Of a DNA stretch of 34,709 nucleotides, positions 1-5,345 are shown one piece after another. Where the stretch lies: the NCBI GenBank assembly GCA_903881265.1, contig CAIRSV010000160.1:1-34709 (forward strand). Direction: 5' to 3'. A model generated the notes under the pieces. The model was not told where the DNA came from. It was given only the letters and a program-made list of their open reading frames with translations, and made no database searches. Positions within the stretch are counted from its first letter, which is position 1, and every line of letters begins with the position of its first letter. The position numbers and the translations under genes are program-made. Origin of the DNA: an uncultured Bacteroidota bacterium. GTDB lineage: Bacteria; Bacteroidota; Bacteroidia; Chitinophagales; Chitinophagaceae.

Positions 1-228
1 ATCGACCGGATTATTTTTATCAATTTTGATGCTGATAAGTTCTACGCGCAGTTCGCTAATTGCTTCGATATTCTTCTTTAGTAATTTGGCAATCGACAAT
101 CCTCTATCAACAATACCTGCTAGCACAATCTCGCTTTCGGTGATATTATTCTCGACAATTTCGTACGCAATGCGGTTGAGCTTGGTTTCGGCTTGCTTAC
201 TGTCTATTATTTGTGTCTGAACAGGCAT
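1..228 (-). CDS. pyrR: PyrR-type phosphoribosyltransferase, N-terminal part (runs off window)
   Basis: Only the first 76 codons are in the window. The protein starts MPVQTQIIDSKQAE and continues with a pattern typical of the PyrR / uracil phosphoribosyltransferase family: an N-terminal ILD-like segment, a helix with RIAYEIVE, then IVLAGIVDRGLSIAKLL, matching the family's VLVGIRTRG-PLA strand-loop-helix. PyrR proteins convert uracil plus PRPP to UMP and in many bacteria regulate pyrimidine genes by binding mRNA. The regulatory role here is inference, because no attenuator is visible and the PRPP loop lies beyond the window. The start ATG is followed upstream by a good promoter. Another type I phosphoribosyltransferase remains possible. 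Confidence 0.75.
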   Translation of the reverse strand, partial: MPVQTQIIDSKQAETKLNRIAYEIVENNITESEIVLAGIVDRGLSIAKLLKKNIEAISELRVELISIKIDKNNPVD

Positions 229-240
229 TTGTTTTTACGG

Positions 241-270
241 CAAAAATACAAGTAAGAAATTGTAAACAAA
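241..270 (-). promoter_or_regulatory. Bacteroidota-type promoter for pyrR
   Basis: On the minus strand, TTTG (267-270) is followed after 18 nt by TATTTTTG (241-248), a full match to the Bacteroidota TTTG / TAnnTTTG consensus. The box ends 12 nt before the pyrR ATG. Confidence 0.5.
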
Positions 271-294
271 TCGATAATTCTTAAACATTACCAT

Positions 295-302
295 TAATTT
301 TG
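295..302 (+). promoter_or_regulatory. Candidate -7 box before the HdrC-like gene
   Basis: TAATTTTG matches TAnnTTTG and ends 19 nt before the ATG at 322. No TTG lies at the proper upstream distance, so only the -7 element is supported. Confidence 0.25.
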
Positions 303-321
303 TCCCAATTAAAATCGGATT

Positions 322-1641
322 ATGCAATTGGTTCAACAGATACTTTTCGTTCTCATATCAGCGGTGGCTATTTTTCTTTTTATAAAAAAAATAAGTGAGA
401 TACGAAGGAATATTCTTCTTGGGAAGGATGCCGATTGCAGCGATAATAGCGCACAACGATGGCGCAATGTCATGTTGAATGCGTTTGGTCAGAAAAAGAT
501 GTTCAAAAATCCTCTTGTGGCGGTCCTTCATTTTTTCGTATACGCTGGTTTTATTATCATCAATCTTGAAATACTAGAAATTATTCTTGATGGTATTACA
601 GGTCATCATCGCTTGTTTTCGCCAGCGCTTGGAAGTTTGTATTCAACCCTCATCGGTTGCTTTGAAGTCCTTGCGTTTGCAGTGTTAGTAGCTTGTGTTA
701 TTTTCTTGGCAAGAAGGCACATTGTAAAAATAAAACGATTCAATAAAGGCGAGTTACTGGGTGGATGGCCTCGCAGTGATGCTAATTATATTCTCGCATT
801 TGAAATTGTCTTGATGTCATTATTCTTAATCATGAATGCGTGCGATTTAAATTTACAACAACTTCATGCAGCGCATTATGTGCACACAGATGCCTTTTGG
901 ATTTCGCAACACATCGCGCCCTTATTCAATGGCCTGTCGGCAACCACATTGACGTTCATTGAACGTTTTTCTTGGTGGGCTCATATCATCGGCATATTTG
1001 TCTTCATGAATTATTTGCCTTATTCAAAACATCTTCACGTGATTCTTGCGTTTCCAAATGCCTATTATGCAAAACTTGACGCGAAAGGAAAAATGTCCAA
1101 TATGAAAGACATACAGAATGAAGTGCTTTATATGATGCAACCCGAACTCGCGCCCACAAGCACTGATCCGAACGCAGCGATGAAATTCGGCGCACGCGAT
1201 GTCACAGATTTAAGTTGGAAGAATTTGATGGATGCGTATAGTTGTACTGAATGCGGTCGCTGTAGCGCTTCTTGTCCGGCTAATGAAACAGGGAAAAAAC
1301 TTTCGCCACGGAAGATTATGATGGATACGAGAGATCGTTTGGACGAAGTAGGCAAAAATATAAATCTCAATAAGGAGTTCAAGGACGATGGTAAAACATT
1401 GTTGCATGATTATGTAACCGTTGAAGAACTTCGGGCCTGCACTACCTGCAATGCATGTGTAGAAGCTTGTCCTGTGAGTATTTCACCGCTCGATATCATT
1501 ATGCAATTGCGACGCAATTTGGTAATGGAAGAAAGTAATGCACCACAAGAATGGAATCAGATGTTTGGCAATATCGAAAATAACATGGCCCCTTGGAAAT
1601 TTAGTCCCGATGACAGAGATGCCTGGGTGCATGCATCTTAA
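322..1641 (+). CDS. Membrane-bound iron-sulfur protein, HdrC/GlpC-like, with NarI-like membrane domain
   Basis: This 439-residue protein has about five hydrophobic segments in residues 5-235 (near 5-21, 67-90, 110-130, 158-175, 218-234) and then a soluble dicluster ferredoxin domain. The two 4Fe-4S motifs are clear: C308xxC311xxC314xxxC318-P and C373xxC376xxC379xxxC383-P. The membrane part resembles the cytochrome b-like subunits found in nitrate reductase gamma and HdrE families. Histidines near its helices could bind heme, which is inference. The next gene encodes the CCG-domain (HdrB-like) partner 79 bp downstream, so the pair likely forms an inner-membrane electron-transfer complex between the quinone pool and an unknown cytoplasmic donor. 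The physiological substrate cannot be read from the sequence. Confidence 0.85.
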   Translation: MQLVQQILFVLISAVAIFLFIKKISEIRRNILLGKDADCSDNSAQRWRNVMLNAFGQKKMFKNPLVAVLHFFVYAGFIIINLEILEIILDGITGHHRLFSPALGSLYSTLIGCFEVLAFAVLVACVIFLARRHIVKIKRFNKGELLGGWPRSDANYILAFEIVLMSLFLIMNACDLNLQQLHAAHYVHTDAFWISQHIAPLFNGLSATTLTFIERFSWWAHIIGIFVFMNYLPYSKHLHVILAFPNAYYAKLDAKGKMSNMKDIQNEVLYMMQPELAPTSTDPNAAMKFGARDVTDLSWKNLMDAYSCTECGRCSASCPANETGKKLSPRKIMMDTRDRLDEVGKNINLNKEFKDDGKTLLHDYVTVEELRACTTCNACVEACPVSISPLDIIMQLRRNLVMEESNAPQEWNQMFGNIENNMAPWKFSPDDRDAWVHAS

Positions 1642-1720
1642 TTTTTAGCTACCTGCATTTATCGAGAACAAAAAAAAGAACAAGCGCAACGTCAACTAAT
1701 ATCAACTACAAATAATACGC

Positions 1721-2512
1721 ATGAACGTACGAACATATGCCGAGTATCAGGCTAACAATGAAACCCCTGAAATCCTTTTTTGGGTAGGATGCGCAGGCAG
1801 TTTTGACCAACGGGCTCAAAAAGTTACCAAAGCTTTTGTTGACATATTAAACCATGTCGGTATTCAATTTGCCATCTTGGGCAAAGAAGAAATGTGCACT
1901 GGCGATCCGGCACGAAGAGCGGGCAACGAATTCCTGTTTCAGATGATGGCGTATAATAATATTCAAACAATGAATATGTATGCGGTGAAAAAGATTGTTA
2001 CCACTTGCCCGCATTGTTTTAATACATTAAAGAATGAATATCCTGAATTGGGTGGCAATTACGAAGTGATTTCGCATGCTGTGTATCTGCAGCAACTCAT
2101 CAATGATGGTAAATTAAAAATGAAAGAAGGTGGTGAATTCAAAGGCACAAAAATCACGTATCACGACAGTTGTTATCTAGGTCGTGCGAATGGTGTATTT
2201 GAAGCACCTCGTGAGGTATTGCAATCACTAGATGCTGAACTAATTGAAATGAAGCGATGCAAAACCAATGGATTATGTTGTGGTGCTGGTGGCGCGCAGA
2301 TGTTTAAAGAAGATGAAGAAGGAACTTCAAGAGTCAATTGGGAACGCACAGCCGAAGCGCTAGAAACAGGCGCTAAAGTTATCGCCAGTAATTGTCCGTT
2401 TTGTCTTACTATGCTCACTGATGGTGTAAAGAATAAGGAGAAAGAAGACGAAGTACAAGTGTTGGATATTGCTGAGATGATTGCTCGAGGCATCCCTAAC
2501 GCATCATTGTAA
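1721..2512 (+). CDS. (Fe-S)-binding CCG-domain protein, HdrB/LutA-like
   Basis: The 263-residue soluble protein carries two cysteine-rich CCG-type domains. The first has C24, C59 and the CPHC pair C96/C99. The second has HDSC (C151), the signature Cys-Cys-Gly at 186-188 (CCGAGG), and CPFC (C225/C228). Such domains in HdrB, GlpC, SdhE and LutA bind unusual iron-sulfur clusters and pass electrons to disulfides, quinones or flavins. It lies in the same direction as the HdrC-like gene and should be its catalytic or electron-accepting partner. There is no signal peptide or membrane segment, so it probably docks on the cytoplasmic face. No flavin or FAD-oxidase subunit (GlcD/GlpA type) is next to it, so the donor is unknown. 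Confidence 0.85.
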   Translation: MNVRTYAEYQANNETPEILFWVGCAGSFDQRAQKVTKAFVDILNHVGIQFAILGKEEMCTGDPARRAGNEFLFQMMAYNNIQTMNMYAVKKIVTTCPHCFNTLKNEYPELGGNYEVISHAVYLQQLINDGKLKMKEGGEFKGTKITYHDSCYLGRANGVFEAPREVLQSLDAELIEMKRCKTNGLCCGAGGAQMFKEDEEGTSRVNWERTAEALETGAKVIASNCPFCLTMLTDGVKNKEKEDEVQVLDIAEMIARGIPNASL

Positions 2513-2607
2513 TTTTCAGCACTATCGTATTCAATCAATATAGCAGGTAGATGTGAAAAGATTATTTTTGAAGAGGCTTCACATGGAAGCGATTTGCGCT
2601 AAAAACC

Positions 2608-2799
2608 TTGTTTTGGTTCGTTGTAAAAATTTCATGTGAACTATTCTTTTCATTCGTTGATCACACGTTTTATAAGGTGTTTACATATCACTCATTGCGC
2701 GCAATCGGAATCGAGTCGGTCGTGATGGGTTTCTTGTTCTCCCTTTGGTTCGAACCTCGAATGGATAAAGATTTTTGGAAGAGAAAAAAGAAACAGTAA
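2608..2799 (+). CDS. Doubtful small membrane protein, start codon unclear
   Basis: The frame is open from 2572 to the stop at 2797-2799 and ends with a basic tail after a hydrophobic segment (MGFLFSLWFEP, then DFWKRKKKQ). No in-frame ATG exists; TTG at 2608 is the first usable start. The residues before it (WKRFALKTLFWF) look like a natural N-terminus, and removing one G from the GG at 2585-2586 would join the out-of-frame ATG at 2583 to this frame as MKRFALK. Either the gene suffered a one-base insertion, the base is a sequencing error, or translation starts at TTG. I do not recognise the family. An 8-bp inverted repeat (TTCACATG 2578-2585 / CATGTGAA 2633-2640) flanks the presumed start. Confidence 0.35.
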   Translation: MFWFVVKISCELFFSFVDHTFYKVFTYHSLRAIGIESVVMGFLFSLWFEPRMDKDFWKRKKKQ

Positions 2800-2805
2800 C
2801 CTTTG
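2774..2805 (+). promoter_or_regulatory. Candidate promoter for the 2811 gene
   Basis: TTTG (2774-2777), a 20-nt spacer, then AACCTTTG (2798-2805), one mismatch from TAnnTTTG. The box ends only 5 nt before ATG 2811, implying a very short or absent leader. Confidence 0.35.
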
Positions 2806-2810
2806 CATCA

Positions 2811-3314
2811 ATGACAACAGAAGTAGCCACAATTTTACCAACCGATTTTGCACCCAACTCTAGGGTTTGGATTTATCAGAGCAACCGCCCATTTTCAGAT
2901 CAAGAGGAAAAGGAAATCAATGAGCAGTTGTTTACTTTTTATTCGCAATGGCTATCGCACGGCGCCGCTGTGAAAGGTTGGGCCAAACTTGTTTTCAAGC
3001 AATTCGTGATCGTGATGGCTGATGAACGTTATACTGGTGTAGGTGGATGTAGCACTGATAGCATGGTTCGAATTATCAAAAGTTTCGATCGGCAGTATTC
3101 AGTGGATTTATTTGACAGACTTAGCATCACCTTCCTTGTCGATGAGAAACCGCAGCCACTTCCAATGCAGCAGGTTAAGTATGCACTCGAAAAAGGGTAT
3201 ATCAAAACAGACACCTTGCTCTTCAATAATACAGTGGATACGAAAGAAAAGTTGGAACAAGAATGGCTCGTTCCGCTCAATAAAAGTTGGCTTTGGAATA
3301 GAATTGCCAATTAA
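2811..3314 (+). CDS. Conserved Bacteroidota protein of unknown function (often labelled 'ABC transporter ATPase')
   Basis: The 167-residue protein begins MTTEVATILP and has the conserved blocks I associate with a Bacteroidota-restricted family: RVWIYQSNRPFS near the N-terminus, a central FVIVMADE followed by GGCSTDSMVRIIK, then DLFDRLSITF, and a C-terminal PLNKSWLWNR. This family is commonly labelled an ABC transporter ATPase in databases, but no Walker A, Walker B or LSGGQ motif is present, so that name is not supported. The start at 2811 is chosen because homologues start shortly before the RVWIYQSNR block; an upstream TTG at 2775 would add residues overlapping the preceding gene. No signal peptide or membrane segment is seen. 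Its role is unknown. It lies downstream of the HdrBC-like pair, which may be a meaningful association. Confidence 0.75.
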   Translation: MTTEVATILPTDFAPNSRVWIYQSNRPFSDQEEKEINEQLFTFYSQWLSHGAAVKGWAKLVFKQFVIVMADERYTGVGGCSTDSMVRIIKSFDRQYSVDLFDRLSITFLVDEKPQPLPMQQVKYALEKGYIKTDTLLFNNTVDTKEKLEQEWLVPLNKSWLWNRIAN

Positions 3315-3333
3315 GATTTTTTATTTATCTTCG
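3304..3333 (+). promoter_or_regulatory. Promoter of tRNA-Arg
   Basis: TTG (3304-3306), a 19-nt spacer and TATCTTCG (3326-3333), one mismatch from TAnnTTTG, end 11 nt before the tRNA. The -33 element lies inside the last codons of the upstream gene. Confidence 0.5.
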
Positions 3334-3344
3334 CCGCCCTAAAC

Positions 3345-3418
3345 GGTCCGGTAGCTCAGCTGGATAGAGCAACAGCCTTCTAAGCTGTAGGTCATTGGTT
3401 CGAATCCAATCCGGATCA
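3345..3418 (+). tRNA. tRNA-Arg (anticodon TCT)
   Basis: A complete cloverleaf can be folded. The acceptor GGTCCGG pairs with CCGGATC (one G-T) and has discriminator A at 3418. The D-arm is GCTC/GAGC. The anticodon arm is ACAGC-CTTCTAA-GCTGT, giving anticodon TCT (arginine AGA). The variable loop is AGGTC and the T-arm is ATTGG-TTCGAAT-CCAAT. CCA is not encoded. It has its own promoter and a strong terminator. Its D-arm to acceptor 3' end is repeated in altered form at 3681-3746, on the far side of a GIY-YIG gene. Confidence 0.97.
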
Positions 3419-3421
3419 CTC

Positions 3422-3455
3422 AAGGTTCTCTATTATTATAGAGGACCTTTTTTTT
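3422..3455 (+). terminator. Rho-independent terminator after tRNA-Arg
   Basis: An 11-bp stem (AAGGTTCTCTA / TAGAGGACCTT, one wobble) with loop TTATTA is followed by eight T. The T-run ends at 3455, immediately before the ATG of the GIY-YIG gene at 3456. Confidence 0.85.
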
Positions 3456-3710
3456 ATGTTTTACGTTTATATAATTTACAGTCAAAAACTTGATAAATTT
3501 TACATTGGATATACTACTAATATTCAAATGAGATTTCATCAATATCATAACCAAGGTAGAAGCAAGTTTACCAGCAGAGGAATTCCTTGGGAATTCTGCT
3601 ATTCAGAATCGTTTGAAACAGAAATTGAAGCGATACGAAGAGAAAAACAAATTAAGCTTACGAAAAGCAGAAAATATATTCTCAGCTTAATAGAGCAATC
3701 CCGATTTTAA
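3456..3710 (+). CDS. Small GIY-YIG family endonuclease
   Basis: The 84-residue protein is essentially one GIY-YIG nuclease domain. YVYII is at residues 3-7 and FYIGYT at 15-20 (the GIY and YIG strands), MRFHQYH carries the conserved Arg26 and His28, and EAIRREKQIK (58-67) contains the expected catalytic Glu63. It belongs to the short UvrC/Slx1-like single-domain group, which has nuclease activity in some members and unclear roles in most. The ATG directly abuts the T-run of the tRNA terminator, so no separate promoter or leader is visible; expression would need read-through or a promoter inside the tRNA region. The last ten residues, ILSLIEQSRF, are encoded by a copy of the tRNA-Arg D-arm, and the TAA stop lies in the loop of the hairpin replacing the anticodon arm. 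Base composition is AT-richer than its neighbours. Confidence 0.85.
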   Translation: MFYVYIIYSQKLDKFYIGYTTNIQMRFHQYHNQGRSKFTSRGIPWEFCYSESFETEIEAIRREKQIKLTKSRKYILSLIEQSRF

Positions 3711-3746
3711 TCGGGATAGGTCATTGGTTCGAATCCAATCCGGATC
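3681..3746 (+). repeat. Partial, altered copy of tRNA-Arg
   Basis: Aligned to tRNA-Arg (3355-3417), CTCAGCT and ATAGAGCAA of the D-arm are kept with two changes between them (GG to TA). The 15 bases of the anticodon arm (3373-3387) are replaced by an 18-base hairpin, TCCCGATT-TT-AATCGGGA (3699-3716), which extends to 9 bp with the flanking A-T. The next 30 bases (3717-3746) are identical to the tRNA 3' part including T-arm and acceptor strand. The 5' acceptor strand is absent. It therefore cannot make a normal tRNA but could keep a T-arm fold. Confidence 0.9.
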
Positions 3747-3751
3747 GCATT

Positions 3752-3778
3752 CATCCACCTTGTGCGGATGTTTTTTTT
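3752..3778 (+). terminator. Terminator after the tRNA copy
   Basis: The stem CATCC/GGATG, with an inner C-G pair around an A-C mismatch, is followed by eight T (3771-3778). This is possibly a second tRNA-type terminator. Confidence 0.65.
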
Positions 3779-3917
3779 CATGCTATGCAAGAATGGCGTT
3801 ATTGTACTAAATTATTGTTGGTGAGCAAGATGCATAGTCATATAACTTTTAGGACAATTTGCTACATTTACAGCTTATTGTCACGTCAAATGTATTCAAC
3901 TTGCTTATATAAAAATT

Positions 3918-5108
3918 ATGAAACAACAATTACTTCTTCTCATTGTCTTACTAAGTAATCAACTTAATGCACAGCCTTTTCAACTTGGGCATACAACGAT
4001 TACATTAATCGATAGCGCGCGGAATAACAGAAGCATTGCTACGGAAATTTATTATCCTGCTGATCTAGCAGGTAATAATGTGCCTATAACAACCTCAACG
4101 AATGCCACATTTCCGGTACTTAGTTTTGGCCATGGTTTTGTGATGTCGTGGGATGCGTATCAGAATATATGGGAGGCCATAGTGCCTGAAGGATTCATTA
4201 TTGCTTTTCCAAAAACGGAAGGAGGTCCTTCACCTTCACATAGCAATTTTGGGCAAGATCTTGAATTTGTTCTTTCGTCGTTACAAGCGCTTAATATGAA
4301 TGCAACATCCCTATTTTACAATCGAATTGACTCTATGAATTGTGTGATGGGTCATAGTATGGGCGGTGGCGCAGCCTTGTTGGCCGCAAAAAATAGTACG
4401 ATCATAAAATCGTTGGCGGTCTTAGCACCTGCCGAAACAAATCCTTCTGCTATTCAAGCTTCAATAGGGATAGGTATTCCTTCACTTATTTTTGCAGGTG
4501 GAAACGATTGTGTCACGCCCCCTTCAACAAATCAAGTACCTATGTATGATTCGTTGCAAAGCAATTGCAAAACATATATCAGTATACAAGGAGGCAGCCA
4601 TTGTCAAATGGCCGAGAGCAATGTATTATGCAGTTTTGGCGAAGCTACTTGCACACCACAACCAACAATATCACGAGTGCAACAGCATAGTGTTATCAAC
4701 CGGTATTTGATTCCTTGGTTGAATTTTCAATTAAAAAATAACTGCAAATCAGGTGCCCAAATTGATTCAATGATATCAACAGACGCTGATATCCTCTTTC
4801 AAAAAAATTGTACTTTATGCAGCGCAACATCTGTGACCGACTATTCAACATCGTTAGCTGTTGACGTATTCCCCAATCCATTTACAGACAAACTACATAT
4901 ACAATTCAACAAACGTAACGACAGTCGTAAAATTAAAGTCGATATTATTCAACTAGATGGCAGGATTTTATTTTCTGAAATATTTTTTTCCGGCACTAGT
5001 CATGAACAAATAACATTGAGCCTCAATAAAAATTTACCCAAAGGGATTTATTTTCTACATGCTACTACAGGGTCGCATCAATCTGTAAAAAAACTAATCA
5101 AACAATAA
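3918..5108 (+). CDS. Secreted alpha/beta hydrolase (chlorophyllase/cutinase-like) with T9SS type A sorting domain
   Basis: Residues 1-18 form a signal peptide ending NAQ. Residues 20-275 are an alpha/beta hydrolase domain of the dienelactone hydrolase/chlorophyllase/polyester-hydrolase type. The oxyanion-region FGHGF is at 70-74, the nucleophile elbow GHSMG has Ser147, the acid is probably Asp197 in GGNDCVTPP, and the catalytic His is probably His228 in GGSHC. Several cysteines (198, 218, 229, 238, 245) suggest disulfides in an exported enzyme. Residues about 315-396 form a T9SS type A C-terminal domain (VFPNPFTDKLHIQF, ending KGIYFL and VKKLIKQ), which sends the enzyme across the outer membrane. 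It is likely an extracellular esterase; the substrate is not deducible. It is first in a run of three T9SS cargo genes. Confidence 0.85.
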   Translation: MKQQLLLLIVLLSNQLNAQPFQLGHTTITLIDSARNNRSIATEIYYPADLAGNNVPITTSTNATFPVLSFGHGFVMSWDAYQNIWEAIVPEGFIIAFPKTEGGPSPSHSNFGQDLEFVLSSLQALNMNATSLFYNRIDSMNCVMGHSMGGGAALLAAKNSTIIKSLAVLAPAETNPSAIQASIGIGIPSLIFAGGNDCVTPPSTNQVPMYDSLQSNCKTYISIQGGSHCQMAESNVLCSFGEATCTPQPTISRVQQHSVINRYLIPWLNFQLKNNCKSGAQIDSMISTDADILFQKNCTLCSATSVTDYSTSLAVDVFPNPFTDKLHIQFNKRNDSRKIKVDIIQLDGRILFSEIFFSGTSHEQITLSLNKNLPKGIYFLHATTGSHQSVKKLIKQ

Positions 5109-5345
5109 CGATTATGTTGCTTATTGTCTGACAGCAATTCGATACGCAGCGGCAGAAAAAAAAGTAATCTACTCTACTGTTCTATCCATTCAACCTTAAG
5201 CCATTTCGAATACCCAACATAATCCTCCGGGTTGAGAAGGAATTAACTTTGGTCTCCTCCCAGTTTCTATTCATTCAGACTGCCGTTCATTTAAAATTGT
5301 TTTATACGACAAGGCATCTTACTTTTAGTTATTAATTTTTGTTTT

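Larger units (their letters stand above)
3419..3746 (+). mobile_element. Putative GIY-YIG insertion unit with a tRNA-derived tail
   Basis: Between the intact tRNA-Arg and the end of its partial copy lie a terminator, an 84-codon GIY-YIG gene and the copy. The last 30 bases of the tRNA body (3388-3417) recur exactly at 3717-3746, as if an element entered a tRNA gene and left its 3' part duplicated. This is the kind of target-site copy seen with tRNA-integrating elements, but no integrase or transposase is present. A tandem tRNA duplication later invaded by the nuclease gene would give a similar picture. The unit call is inference; the repeat itself is directly seen. Confidence 0.45.

Noticed and set aside
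2173-2538. 121-codon minus-strand frame opposite the CCG-domain gene
   Set aside because: It is antisense to the conserved cysteine region of a real gene and has no independent support.
3681-3746. Second functional tRNA-Arg gene
   Set aside because: It lacks the 5' acceptor strand and has a 9-bp hairpin with almost no loop in place of the anticodon arm.
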